A DNA stretch of 64,000 nucleotides from an uncultured Collinsella sp. (lineage in GTDB: Bacteria; Actinomycetota; Coriobacteriia; Coriobacteriales; Coriobacteriaceae): NCBI GenBank assembly GCA_938005465.1, contig CALLNU010000034.1:62001-126000 (forward strand). Reading direction: 5' to 3'. Made by a program: the position numbers and the translations under genes. Below the pieces are notes generated by a model. It was not told where the DNA came from. It saw only the letters and a list, made by a program, of their open reading frames with translations, and searched no databases. Of the stretch, positions 28,757-37,611 are shown in pieces (position 1 is the first letter of the stretch; every line of letters starts with the position of its first letter).

Positions 28757-28895
28757 TGTTACCCCTGTCTCTAGCTGCAGGTTTAATAGCGTAGCACGTT
28801 TAAGAAAATTACCCAGTCAAAATATCTATATCGGATAAACGACAAATCGTATCTTGTGATCGTCAAGAAAAGGGGTAACGAGAAAGGACCCGATT

Positions 28896-29513
28896 ATGCA
28901 TTGCAAACAGTGTGGAGCAGAGATTAACGACGGCGCCAAGTTCTGCGGCGTGTGCGGAACGCCTACGGTCGCGGCTGCGGCCAGCGCGGTGGGGGATGCG
29001 ATTTACGTCGAGGCCCAGCCGATTGAGAGCCAGTCTGTCGAGGCTCAGTTTCAAGCGGCGGAGGATGCAGAGGCCGCTGCTTGCCTGCAGGATTCGCTTC
29101 ACGAGTCCATCGGGTCGCTTGGGCGAGCAGCGGTGATTTCATTGCTCTATGTGCTCTTTTTCAATTACGTGCTGGGAGGTGGCTCGCTGGGACTTAACAA
29201 TATGATTCCGCTGGCGCTGCTTCTGATTGGTCCCTGGAAGGTGATTATCTCGCTGTACCGCAGCGGTGTAAGGCTTCCCTTTGTCTATGGTAGCGGCATT
29301 ATCGGTATCACGATTATGCTAATCGAGCTTGTGGTTCTCGTGGGCCTTCCTGTCGTGGTTCTGATGCTTTTTTACTGGTTGGGCAGCGTGATTCACGGGG
29401 CGGTTCCGGTTGTTCCCGAATTAGCACCGATGACGATGGTGGCACTTTGGCCTATCGTCTCGGTTGCCAACATCATCTTCAAGGCAATCAAGCTGCACAT
29501 GGCTCGCGCCTAG
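28896..29513 (+). CDS. Zinc-ribbon multi-helix membrane protein
   Basis: 205 residues. N-terminal ribbon CKQCG ... CGVCG (3-24), a linker with repeated QS/EAQ residues, then about four hydrophobic helices from residue 78 to 203. AGAAAGGA precedes ATG. No enzyme motif is seen. It belongs with the other zinc-ribbon membrane proteins of this region. Confidence 0.78.
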   Translation: MHCKQCGAEINDGAKFCGVCGTPTVAAAASAVGDAIYVEAQPIESQSVEAQFQAAEDAEAAACLQDSLHESIGSLGRAAVISLLYVLFFNYVLGGGSLGLNNMIPLALLLIGPWKVIISLYRSGVRLPFVYGSGIIGITIMLIELVVLVGLPVVVLMLFYWLGSVIHGAVPVVPELAPMTMVALWPIVSVANIIFKAIKLHMARA

Positions 29514-29568
29514 CAAGTAGCCCGTCGCATGCCTTCCGCGTGGGGTCAGGCGAATTTGAAAGGTGAAA

Positions 29569-29610
29569 GAAAAGGTTTACAGTCGAGCAAATTGCTCCTG
29601 GGCCTTTTCT
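29569..29610 (+). terminator. Terminator
   Basis: AAAAGG ... CCTTTT with an inner GAGCAA/TTGCTC pair, after the 28896 gene. Confidence 0.65.
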
Positions 29611-29663
29611 GTTTGCAAGCTGTGGGCTATCGTTTCGATATGCTGAAGTTCTAGGGGGGATTT

Positions 29664-31157
29664 ATGTACTGCGCAAGCTGCGGGGCAAAGATCAAAGACG
29701 GGGCGCGATTCTGTTCTGCATGCGGAAAACCGTTGGATGTGGATGATGCGCCGGCGAATGCTCAGCAGCCGCTTCCTTCAGGTACACCAAAGGCGTCTGC
29801 TGATAGAAAAGCGACAAGCGATCCTGCTGTATCTCGCGCAGAGAGCGCTTCTCCGGCGCCCTCTGATCATATGTCCTTTGCGGCCTTTATGATGCAGCGT
29901 CGGCAGATCGGCCGTTTTGCTGTGCCTACGTTTGTCACCATTCTTGCAGCAATCATCTTTACCGCTGGTGTCGCTTACGCCCTGGTCAAAGCTTACGAAG
30001 CCTTTGTGCTGCCTCAAGCGCAGCAGCAGGAGCAGCCGGCTGCAGTCGAGAAGAAGTTGTCTAAAAAGAAGGTCGCGGCAACAAACAAGAAAGCACGCAA
30101 GGCTTACGAGGGCGTGGTTGCGCGTTACGAGGACTTTGCGAGCTATTGCGAGCGGAAGGGGGCTGGTGCTGCCAGCTACGACGACTGGGCCCAGGGACGC
30201 GGTGGTGATTCTGGACTGGGGCAGATATTCGTTTATAACAACCAGACTGCCCCCGGCTTTTTAAGCTACTACTATGCTTTCGATGATTTGAACGGCGACG
30301 GAATTGACGAGCTGCTTGTTGGGTTTGTCGATGCGCAGAACGATATTTCGGCGATTGTGGGTGCCTACTGCTTTGTTGATGGAGCGGCTGTTTCGGTTAT
30401 GCCTTCGTCAGAGATGGTAGAAGGCTCCAGCAATATGACGAATCAGTATGACGGTTTTATTGCTCAGGGTGAGAGCCAAGTCATTACTGTCTGTAAGGAC
30501 GGCATCGTTAAATTTACTTGTAGTCAGGATTGTAACCAGGCAGATTTCTATATTTCGTTTACTGCAAAGGGTCCTGAGGTCGTAGACGCGGTGCAAATTC
30601 AAAATAAGGAATTCGATAGGCAGAATGGCGCCTACTTGGTGAGGACCGTTGAGGATGGTGGCAAACCGCAGGAGGCGATGGTCCAGGGGCGTGAGGAAGC
30701 GTGCAAAATTCTTGACGAGGTTGCCGGGAAGTATCCGGAGGCCGACATTGAAATGCCGTCCGCAAGCAGCGATATGTGGAAGGCATTCAAAGGGGTGGAG
30801 CCTTCGGAGAGCTCTTTGAAGGACGGTTCTGGCACTGCGGACGATCGAGCTGGCGCATCTCAAGCACCATCTGAAGCGGCATCCGATAGCAGCGACGATG
30901 GGGAGGCCGCTGCACGCGGCGATGGCGTGATCGCCGACATGGATGCGTTCATTGCAAACGCCAAGCGCGAGTTGATTGTGCCAGATGACGCCTCTATTAC
31001 GTTCAAGGTCGCTGATAGGCCAAACTATTGGGAGGGGTCGGCAACGTACGTTTGGTACGTCGAGTTTTATAAAGACGGAAAGGTCGTAGCGTCTGCGGAA
31101 TGCGGCTCCGAAGGGTACCCATGTCGGTCGATTATGGCCTATCACGAGAGCTGGTAA
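29664..31157 (+). CDS. Zinc-ribbon, membrane-anchored outer-domain protein
   Basis: 497 residues. Ribbon CASCG ... CSACG (3-24), a Ser/Ala/Pro linker, MQRRQIGRFAVPTFV and a helix at about 92-113, a Gln/Lys-rich coiled stretch, then a domain with DDLNGDGIDELLVGF and a second C-terminal domain joined by an Asp/Ser/Ala linker. The juxtamembrane block is paralogous to that of the 23028 product. GGGGG lies 6 bases upstream of ATG. Function unknown. Confidence 0.8.
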   Translation: MYCASCGAKIKDGARFCSACGKPLDVDDAPANAQQPLPSGTPKASADRKATSDPAVSRAESASPAPSDHMSFAAFMMQRRQIGRFAVPTFVTILAAIIFTAGVAYALVKAYEAFVLPQAQQQEQPAAVEKKLSKKKVAATNKKARKAYEGVVARYEDFASYCERKGAGAASYDDWAQGRGGDSGLGQIFVYNNQTAPGFLSYYYAFDDLNGDGIDELLVGFVDAQNDISAIVGAYCFVDGAAVSVMPSSEMVEGSSNMTNQYDGFIAQGESQVITVCKDGIVKFTCSQDCNQADFYISFTAKGPEVVDAVQIQNKEFDRQNGAYLVRTVEDGGKPQEAMVQGREEACKILDEVAGKYPEADIEMPSASSDMWKAFKGVEPSESSLKDGSGTADDRAGASQAPSEAASDSSDDGEAAARGDGVIADMDAFIANAKRELIVPDDASITFKVADRPNYWEGSATYVWYVEFYKDGKVVASAECGSEGYPCRSIMAYHESW

Positions 31158-31255
31158 CTTTAACCGAGCCGTTTTGACATTACAGCGCGCGCAGCTCTTA
31201 TACCTTTCCCCTTGTTCCATCCGACGAGTTTAGTTACGGCTAAAACGGCCGTTAC

Positions 31256-31345
31256 GAAGAGCTGGCCGAGAGGCCGAAGGCACTCGCCCGCTAAGCGGGT
31301 ATGCCACAAAAGGGTATCTGGGGTCCGAACCCTCCCGGTTCTTCG
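31256..31345 (+). tRNA. tRNA-Ser(GCT), T arm unusual
   Basis: 90 bases. Acceptor GAAGAGC pairs with GTTCTTC (one G-U), discriminator G; D stem GCC/GGC; anticodon stem CTCGC/GCGGG around CCGCTAA gives GCT; a long variable arm ATGCC/GGTAT fits class II serine tRNA. The T loop reads TCCGAAC, with C where the universal U55 is expected, and the T stem pairs poorly, leaving two extra bases before the acceptor strand. CCA is not encoded. It could be functional or a decayed copy. Confidence 0.7.
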
Positions 31346-31540
31346 TCAGTTGACCAAAGGTGCGACATTATTACCGCTCATCGGGGGTGGCTAAATGAGA
31401 TGACTTGAGGGCTATAATTAGCCAAGCTAAGTTGGGGACAGATTGAGGCGCACAGGCTTTCGATGCGCCTGTCGACTCGGCAGTTCACAATTTATTAGAC
31501 ACGCGGAACGCGTGGTTTGGGATTAACGAAAGGAATCAGC
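31346..31540 (+). other. Gap before the SPFH operon
   Basis: No gene. TATAAT at 31413-31418 may be the operon's -10 (no clear -35). GGGGACAG at 31434-31441 begins a REP-like stretch with AGGCGCA repeated around a CTTTCGA centre. Confidence 0.4.
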
Positions 31541-32917
31541 ATGTCACTGTTCCATAGCGATAACGAAAAGGAAGAAAAGCACAGCGGAATTCTTGGTGCC
31601 TTTTCTGTCGACAATATCAAATGGGAGCCTGGCAACGACGAAGATGCCTCGCTTGTCTCATTCCGCTATCCCTACGAGGATTTTCCCAACGGGTCCTATC
31701 TTCAGGTTGCGCAATCGCAGATTGCCGTTTTTACCAACAATATGGGGGCGGGCAGTTCTACTGACGCTACGGGTGCCGGCGATTCTCAGGTAAGCGTGTT
31801 TGTCGGTCCGTGCAAGATCAAGCTCGACACGGGAGACAGCCGATTCGCCCCGTTCCGCAATGCCGCCCATTCGCTTACCGGCGGTAGCTCGGCGTTTCAT
31901 TCCGTTGTGTACTTTATCAATACTAACTACATGAACGAGCTGCGCTGGGGCACGACCGAGCCCATCATCGTCCAAGACCCTGAGGAAGACGTCAACGTTC
32001 ATGTTCGCGCCTTCGGTTTGTTTGGCGCGCATATCGAGCAGAATGACTCGAGCCTGGTTCCCATTCAGGTGAGGAAGTTTCTCGTTAAGGTCGTGGGCAC
32101 GCGAGATCGCTATACGCGAGAAGAACTTACTTCCTTTATGCGGGCAAAAATCCTTGAGTATGTTCCTGACCTGCTTGCCAAGGCGATTGTTGACCAGGAG
32201 GTTTCCGTTCTTAAAATTGCGACGCATCTGAGCGACTTCTCGTCTCAAATGCAGGGCAAGCTCGTTAACTATTTCGATGAGTTTGGTCTCACGCTCGATA
32301 ACTTCTCGTTCAACAGCATCAAGCCCTTCGAAGAGGATCTTGCCGCCATCAACGAGATGAAGATCCAGCGTAAGCGGAGCATTCTCGAGGCGCAGGGTAA
32401 CGCTGCCCAGATGGACATCGAGTCCGAGGCACTTGCCAGGAAGCGTGCGCGCGAAGGCTACAACTATCAGCAGGAACGCGGCATGGACGTAATGGAGAGT
32501 GCTGCGGGCAATGAGGGGAGTGCCGCATCGGGCCTCATGGGAGCCGGCATGGGACTCGGTATGGGAGTTGGCATGGGCGGTGCATTTGGAGCTGGCTTCT
32601 CCAACTTGGCCAACCAGACCATGGGCGCTGTTGCTCCCATGGTTGGAACGGCTTCCGCGTCCGCAGGTATGCAAAACGGTCCCGTGTGTCCCAGTTGCGG
32701 AAACGTTAATCCGATGGGCGCTAAGTTCTGCCTGGAATGCGGACAAAAGCTCGAGCAGGGTGTTGCGTGTTTGGCGTGTGGGCATCTTAACCCGGTCGGT
32801 GCCAAGTTCTGCCTGGAATGCGGGAACCGGTTGATCTCGCCAAGGTGCCCGAGCTGCGGAGCCGAGTTGCCCGAAGGGACCAAATTCTGCCCCGATTGTG
32901 GAACTAAGATCCAATAA
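31541..32917 (+). CDS. SPFH-domain protein with three zinc ribbons (YdjI-like)
   Basis: 458 residues. Residues about 20-300 are an SPFH/band-7 domain of the type once labelled virion core protein. Then a Gly/Met-rich stretch (MGAGMGLGMGVGMGG) and, from about 383, three double CxxC ribbons (CPSCG/CLECG, CLACG/CLECG, CPSCG/CPDCG). ATG 31541 follows AAAGGAA; the longer reading from 31517 lacks a site. First gene of a five-gene run. In Bacillus subtilis the similar YdjI works with YdjG, YdjH and PspA at the membrane; here no PspA is adjacent. Confidence 0.85.
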   Translation: MSLFHSDNEKEEKHSGILGAFSVDNIKWEPGNDEDASLVSFRYPYEDFPNGSYLQVAQSQIAVFTNNMGAGSSTDATGAGDSQVSVFVGPCKIKLDTGDSRFAPFRNAAHSLTGGSSAFHSVVYFINTNYMNELRWGTTEPIIVQDPEEDVNVHVRAFGLFGAHIEQNDSSLVPIQVRKFLVKVVGTRDRYTREELTSFMRAKILEYVPDLLAKAIVDQEVSVLKIATHLSDFSSQMQGKLVNYFDEFGLTLDNFSFNSIKPFEEDLAAINEMKIQRKRSILEAQGNAAQMDIESEALARKRAREGYNYQQERGMDVMESAAGNEGSAASGLMGAGMGLGMGVGMGGAFGAGFSNLANQTMGAVAPMVGTASASAGMQNGPVCPSCGNVNPMGAKFCLECGQKLEQGVACLACGHLNPVGAKFCLECGNRLISPRCPSCGAELPEGTKFCPDCGTKIQ

Positions 32918-32929
32918 GGAGAAACAAAG

Positions 32930-33631
32930 ATGAACGGTTCTGTTAAACGTGTCATTTTGGGCGAGGCAATCGTCTTGGTGGCGTGGCTTGTAATCATGTT
33001 TGTCTGCAAAAACGCGCTGATGAACCCTATCGTCTTTGCTATGTCGCTTGGCTTTGGGGTTTTGGCTTTTGCGGCGGCTTCGATTTCGGCTGCCATGTCC
33101 GATAAGCAGTCCACGGTCAAAAGCACGACCGAAATCCATTATTTGCCGGTCGCATCCAGCTGTGTCTACTTTGTCGTTGCCCTTCTGGCCAACACGTACT
33201 TTGTGTTTGCGGCATATGGGTGGGGCGGCAGCACGATTCCAGTCGTCGTAAACGTTGTCCTTCTTGCTGTGCTTGTCCTTGTGCAGATGGGTCTTGGCTT
33301 CAATGGCCGCCAGGTTGACCAAAAGGTTGCTGCCGTGGCCGCAAAGACGGTTCAAACGGCGCAGTTCGGATCGTATGTGGGACAGCTCCTCGCCGTGGCG
33401 CAGGACGCTCAGGTCAAAGCCGAACTCAAAGCGCTTAAGGACGACATCTCCTTCAGCTCCAACATGTCGCAACCCCATGTTCAAGAGGTCGAGCGACAGT
33501 TCTCCGCAGCGCTTGAGGCGGTCTCGAATTCCATGAGTGCCGATGAGCCGGCAGATGTTACGGTTGGCCTTGTCCATGATGCGCGCAATATCTGGAAAAA
33601 GCGCAATGCGGCGCTGACCGCTGTCAAATAA
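32930..33631 (+). CDS. Four-helix membrane protein with cytoplasmic tail
   Basis: 233 residues. Four hydrophobic helices at about 7-27, 32-54, 70-94 and 103-123, then a charged helical tail of about 110 residues. AAGGAG precedes ATG, 12 bases after the SPFH gene. Its place and shape match the YdjH position in the Bacillus operon, though sequence kinship cannot be judged here. It may hold the SPFH protein at the membrane. Confidence 0.75.
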   Translation: MNGSVKRVILGEAIVLVAWLVIMFVCKNALMNPIVFAMSLGFGVLAFAAASISAAMSDKQSTVKSTTEIHYLPVASSCVYFVVALLANTYFVFAAYGWGGSTIPVVVNVVLLAVLVLVQMGLGFNGRQVDQKVAAVAAKTVQTAQFGSYVGQLLAVAQDAQVKAELKALKDDISFSSNMSQPHVQEVERQFSAALEAVSNSMSADEPADVTVGLVHDARNIWKKRNAALTAVK

Positions 33632-33685
33632 GGGCTCGCGCTGCTTTTTGCCAGGGCACTTTGATGGTTGAAGTGGGGGAAGCTA

Positions 33686-34492
33686 TTGGAAATCAACGGA
33701 ATAACTTGTGAGGGCTGCGGCAGCACCGATGTCGAGTTTGACCCCGCAACTCGAAAGGTTCATTGCAACCAGTGCGGTCGCGAGATGTACTATTCGCGGG
33801 CGCGTCTGGGGGCCACGGGCAAAATCGCGTTTGCCAAGGACAATGCCATCAAGTTTTTTAAGGGTGGCAACTTCCCGGAGGCCCGCAAATTTGCCGCGGA
33901 CGTGCTCAATATGATGCAAGACAACGCGGCAGCACAGTTTATGGTTGCGTACTGCGATGAGTTTTGCGAAGGTCTTTCGGGTTCGATGACGGTTTTCTTT
34001 AAAAGGGCCGAAGATATCCCTCTCGAATATGACGAAGTGCGTGACTTGATTGACTTGTTTGAGTCGACGCTCTACAACATGCGTGACTTTGAGGTTCAGA
34101 TGGTATCGCTCGTGGTCGCCAATATGCAGAGCATGGAGGATCGGTCTCGGCTTGAGAGCTTTATCGATGCTGTGTGCCCGTTCTGCATAGCGCGGTATGC
34201 TTCGGAAGACTTTATGACCGCAGAGCGGGAGAGCTTCTATCAAGATATCGCCGCCAACTGCAACATACCCAAAACGTGTCTCGCACTACTCAAGGGCATT
34301 AGAGAGAACCCCGGGTCCCCCTATAAAACTGGTTCGTTTACGTTACGAAGAAGGACCTCGTACTTTCTCGAACACTATGTGGAGCCCGTCGGGCGCATCG
34401 TCAATTCGATGAAGGCAAGCCAATACAAACAGAAGTTTCTTGTGGCCTATCAGCAGGTGTCCGAGCAATACCGAAGCATGGCCTCTCAATAA
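33686..34492 (+). CDS. TFIIB-type zinc-ribbon protein (YdjG-like)
   Basis: 268 residues. Start taken at TTG 33686 (MEINGITCEGCG) because GGGGGA sits five bases upstream; an earlier TTG at 33668 has no site. Zinc ribbon CEGCG ... CNQCG at residues about 8-32, then a helical domain of TPR-like look (SGSMTVFFKRAEDIPLEYDEV). No membrane helix. Fits the YdjG slot of the SPFH operon. Confidence 0.78.
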   Translation: MEINGITCEGCGSTDVEFDPATRKVHCNQCGREMYYSRARLGATGKIAFAKDNAIKFFKGGNFPEARKFAADVLNMMQDNAAAQFMVAYCDEFCEGLSGSMTVFFKRAEDIPLEYDEVRDLIDLFESTLYNMRDFEVQMVSLVVANMQSMEDRSRLESFIDAVCPFCIARYASEDFMTAERESFYQDIAANCNIPKTCLALLKGIRENPGSPYKTGSFTLRRRTSYFLEHYVEPVGRIVNSMKASQYKQKFLVAYQQVSEQYRSMASQ

Positions 34493-34564
34493 AGCGGATG
34501 GCGGGTGCTTACTCGCTTAAAGCTATTGGATGATCTAAACAGTTCAAACTGAAAGGTGGTACAG

Positions 34565-36220
34565 ATGAGTGATTCGGGATTAGATACTGCCCTTATCGAG
34601 CGCAGGATCGCCGCTATTGGAACAAAAGTTGACCAGATGACCACGAAGGTCGATAAGGTCGAATCCCAAATGGAGGAAGTGCGGAAGGACCTTAAAAAGC
34701 TCCGAAAGGACTTTCTCGAGATGATGCTCGAACAGCGTCGTACCGCCGCACTTGAGCAGGCGACTACGGAGCTCGTGAGCGTCCGGCAGGAGATGGACAA
34801 GAAGTTCGGCAACTACTCGGTGGTTCGAAACACCATGGTCGGTATTCTCCAGGCAACCGATGCAGCGCTCGTGCGCAAGGCGACGATTTCGACGGTCTCC
34901 GAGGAGTTAATGATTTCTACCCCGGACTACTGGCTGGCGCCTGTCCTGGTTGCCCTTGCGGCATGGATCAACAACAACCGAGATCTTGCGGAGCGCGCAA
35001 TACGTGAGGCTGTCAAACGTGACAACGAGCACACGTCGCTTGCGATGGCTCTGATTTGCAGACGTAATAACCGCACGGCTACGTGCTACGAATGGCTCGC
35101 ACGCTACTTCTCGACGCAAAACGCCGCCCGTATTGATGCCGATGCGATGGTCTACATTGATGCCTATATCAACGGTATCTTTGGCACCGACGAAAAGCAC
35201 CTGTGCGATGACTATATGGCGGGCTGGATCGAGCAGATCAGAAATCAGAGCCCTGAGTTCGAGAATGAGCAGTCAGAGTCATGGGCGGAGTACTTTACCG
35301 GCTACGAGGAGGATATGAGCTCGAGATATCCGGCGCTCAAGGTGGTGGTCAAGGAGTTTGACTACATCAATAAGTATCTCGGAAAAGTCGAGGCAATCGA
35401 GAGCATCTCCAATGACTTCGCCGACCTCAAGGCTTCTGATGTTGACGAGAGGACGCTTGCCGAGCAGGTTGACAGGCATTTGATGGAGCTCGTTAACTCC
35501 GATGACTCCAAGGAGCGAAATTTGCGTCGTCAGGAGGAGTATCTTCTTGCGGTCAAAGCATTTGGCGGAGACGTGGACCGCGCCCGAGAGCTCGTCAATC
35601 GTCGGCGCGATGAGAAGCGTCAGCAGACGATGAACATCATCGACCAGATGACACGCTCGATGCGCGACCAGAGCGCGTCCGTGGATGTGCATAAAAAGAA
35701 GACCGCGATTCAGTTTTTGGGTTCCTATATCAACGGTGGTTTCAACCGGTATCGCAAGAGCGATGTCCCCGAATTTCCGCAGGCGATCACCCTTGACTTC
35801 GACGGATGGACAAGCAGGGCGGTTACCGGCGATGAGGGTAATGCGCTGCGCGGCGATTATGTTCGCTATGTCGGTGAAGAGAAGAAAAAGGAGCTCGCTG
35901 AGCTTGATGTCAAGATCGCGAAGGGCAACAAGAGCTACAAGATAGCGGCCGTTGTCCTCGCTGTTTTGGGAGTGGCTCTCTTTGCATTTGTAAACCAGGT
36001 TATTGGCATTCTGCTTCTTGCGGGGGCAGGCTATTGTCTAGTAAAGACGAGCCTCTCGGGCAAGCAGCGCGCTGCGGAGGCAGAAGAGATTGAGGCCAAA
36101 TACTCCAAACGCATCCAGGAAGGCTGTTCCGAGATCGATCTGGCGCTTAATCAGTGGAAGAGCGCGAAGGAAGCGGCGGCCGAGCGCAGCGACCTGCTTA
36201 AGCTCGATAAGGTTGCCTAG
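34565..36220 (+). CDS. Coiled-coil protein with C-terminal membrane hairpin
   Basis: 551 residues. Residues about 5-70 form a strong coiled coil (IGTKVDQMTTKVDKVESQME), the middle is helical (about 90-430), and two close helices at about 456-490 precede a charged tail. ATG 34565 has AAAGGTGG upstream; the GTG at 34556 is rejected. No known domain recognised. Fourth gene of the SPFH operon; it may be the structural or scaffold part. Confidence 0.75.
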   Translation: MSDSGLDTALIERRIAAIGTKVDQMTTKVDKVESQMEEVRKDLKKLRKDFLEMMLEQRRTAALEQATTELVSVRQEMDKKFGNYSVVRNTMVGILQATDAALVRKATISTVSEELMISTPDYWLAPVLVALAAWINNNRDLAERAIREAVKRDNEHTSLAMALICRRNNRTATCYEWLARYFSTQNAARIDADAMVYIDAYINGIFGTDEKHLCDDYMAGWIEQIRNQSPEFENEQSESWAEYFTGYEEDMSSRYPALKVVVKEFDYINKYLGKVEAIESISNDFADLKASDVDERTLAEQVDRHLMELVNSDDSKERNLRRQEEYLLAVKAFGGDVDRARELVNRRRDEKRQQTMNIIDQMTRSMRDQSASVDVHKKKTAIQFLGSYINGGFNRYRKSDVPEFPQAITLDFDGWTSRAVTGDEGNALRGDYVRYVGEEKKKELAELDVKIAKGNKSYKIAAVVLAVLGVALFAFVNQVIGILLLAGAGYCLVKTSLSGKQRAAEAEEIEAKYSKRIQEGCSEIDLALNQWKSAKEAAAERSDLLKLDKVA

Positions 36221-36261
36221 CCGATAGGATTGACTCGATAACCATGAATGGAGTGAAATAG

Positions 36262-36453
36262 ATGACTGATGAAGTGACTGATTTCGACCATAACGATGCT
36301 GCGATGCAGGACTTCGATGCATTGAGCGAGCTCGATAGTCTGTTTGAAGAGGACGAGCGACTGAAGCAAGCTGAGAACAATGTTTTGACTCAAAATCTCT
36401 CAGGCTTTGCAAACTGCTTTCCCGATTGGGATTTGCATCCGCCGGTAGCGTAG
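36262..36453 (+). CDS. Small acidic protein ending in a WDL-PP motif
   Basis: 63 residues, about one third Asp/Glu. The N-terminal 40 residues look disordered or helical (FDALSELDSLFEEDERLKQ); the end reads FANCFPDWDLHPPVA, a short aromatic/proline tail that looks like a docking peptide. ATG follows GGAGTG. It is the last gene of the SPFH operon, 41 bases after the coiled-coil gene. Possibly a regulator that binds a partner through its tail. Confidence 0.55.
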   Translation: MTDEVTDFDHNDAAMQDFDALSELDSLFEEDERLKQAENNVLTQNLSGFANCFPDWDLHPPVA

Positions 36454-36737
36454 AAAAGCGCTTGAAACACAAGCTGCGATCATTTGGAAACATCGATGTT
36501 TCTGCGGGCTAGAAGCCATGGGGCTTTTGGCCCGCTGTCTTTCATGTGCCGGTCGGCGGCATAGGGCATCAACCGTATTCCAGGTTCTTGGACGACAGGC
36601 CGACTCGCTTCGGATCGGGCGCTACACCAACTTTCTCGAGACTACCAATCTGACAGGGCCTCGTCCGCGTGTGGACGGGGCCCTTTTGCGTGGCCTTTTA
36701 TGTCTGCTATACTGCTAGCAAGTAGGAAGGAGCCGCT
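36454..36737 (+). terminator. Gap with terminator (36655-36683)
   Basis: GGGCCTCGTCC pairs with GGACGGGGCCC and is followed by TTTT at 36680-36683. No other gene is seen in this 284-base gap. A TATACT box just before 36720 may start the toxin-antitoxin transcript. Confidence 0.8.
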
Positions 36738-37082
36738 ATGGGAACGGCAATGGTGCAGCTCAACACACGAATCGATCCTATGCTCAAGGCTGGTGGTGAT
36801 GCGGTCCTGACTCGCAATGGATTGGGGCCGAGTGATGCCATTCGCGCGCTTTGGGCCTATCTTGTCGAGCATCAAGCGCTGCCGGGATTTATGGTGGCGG
36901 ATAAGCGCGAGGCGCCCCGTGCGGAGAGCCTGGCCGAGCAGGGGTGTGGCCTAGCTTTTTCCTCGTTGGGGCTAAGCGCTTCGGATTTTGCGCCAGCTGA
37001 ATCATCTGCGGAAGACTGGGATGCCGTACGAGATGATATGTATGACGCGATGATTACCGACATCGAGGCGAATTGCCGATGA
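36738..37082 (+). CDS. RelB/DinJ-type antitoxin
   Basis: 114 residues. MVQLNTRIDPMLKAGGDAVL followed by LGPSDAIRALWAYLVEHQALP is the ribbon-helix-helix DNA-binding and dimer region of RelB/DinJ antitoxins; the acidic C-terminal half would wrap the toxin. Its TGA overlaps the toxin ATG by two bases. It would repress its own operon. Pairing RelB-like with a PIN toxin is a less usual mix. Confidence 0.85.
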   Translation: MGTAMVQLNTRIDPMLKAGGDAVLTRNGLGPSDAIRALWAYLVEHQALPGFMVADKREAPRAESLAEQGCGLAFSSLGLSASDFAPAESSAEDWDAVRDDMYDAMITDIEANCR

Positions 37083-37546
37083 TTGAGGCAAAGCGCCTGC
37101 TTGTGGATACGAATGTGTGGCTTGATTATTACTTGCAAGAGGGGGCATTCGACGAAGCGAAGCGCCTGGTGGAGCTTGCCGAGGCAGGAAAGATTGACCT
37201 TCTGTACGCGCCGACGACGGCAAAGGATGTGTTCTACATTTTGCCTCGGCGTCTAGCCCGGCGGAATGCGAATGGGATTAGCGTGTCGTTTGCCTCGGCG
37301 TCGTGGGCCTGCATTGAGCACATGATGCAGGTGGCAACCGCCTCCCCGCTTTCGTTGGCAGAGTGCGAGATGGCGCGCATGCTTGGCAAGCGCATGCCGG
37401 ATCTTGAAGATAACCTCATCATCGCTTCGGGCGAGACGGCAGATGTTGACTACGTGGTCACGAGTGACCGGCGCATGCTGGAGGCGATGCCCGAAGTTTG
37501 CCTGACGCCTGCCCGCGCACTCGATGTGATTGGAATCCTCGACTAA
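37079..37546 (+). CDS. PIN-domain toxin
   Basis: 155 residues. A PIN ribonuclease with Asp10 in LLVDTNVWLDYY, an acidic mid-site (LAECEMARML), and DLEDNLIIASGETADVDYVVTSD carrying the remaining metal-binding acids. It would cut RNA when free of the antitoxin. ATG 37079 overlaps the antitoxin stop, so expression is coupled; the earlier TTG at 37073 is rejected. Confidence 0.87.
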   Translation: MIEAKRLLVDTNVWLDYYLQEGAFDEAKRLVELAEAGKIDLLYAPTTAKDVFYILPRRLARRNANGISVSFASASWACIEHMMQVATASPLSLAECEMARMLGKRMPDLEDNLIIASGETADVDYVVTSDRRMLEAMPEVCLTPARALDVIGILD

Positions 37547-37611
37547 CCTTGCCTGCCTCGTTTCGTTATCATATGGGGCATTGTGAACCTCATGCAACTT
37601 TGGAGGACGGT

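Noticed and set aside
31256..31345. tRNA-Sec, because of the long acceptor helix
   Set aside because: The anticodon is GCT, not TCA, and the D and variable arms fit serine tRNA.
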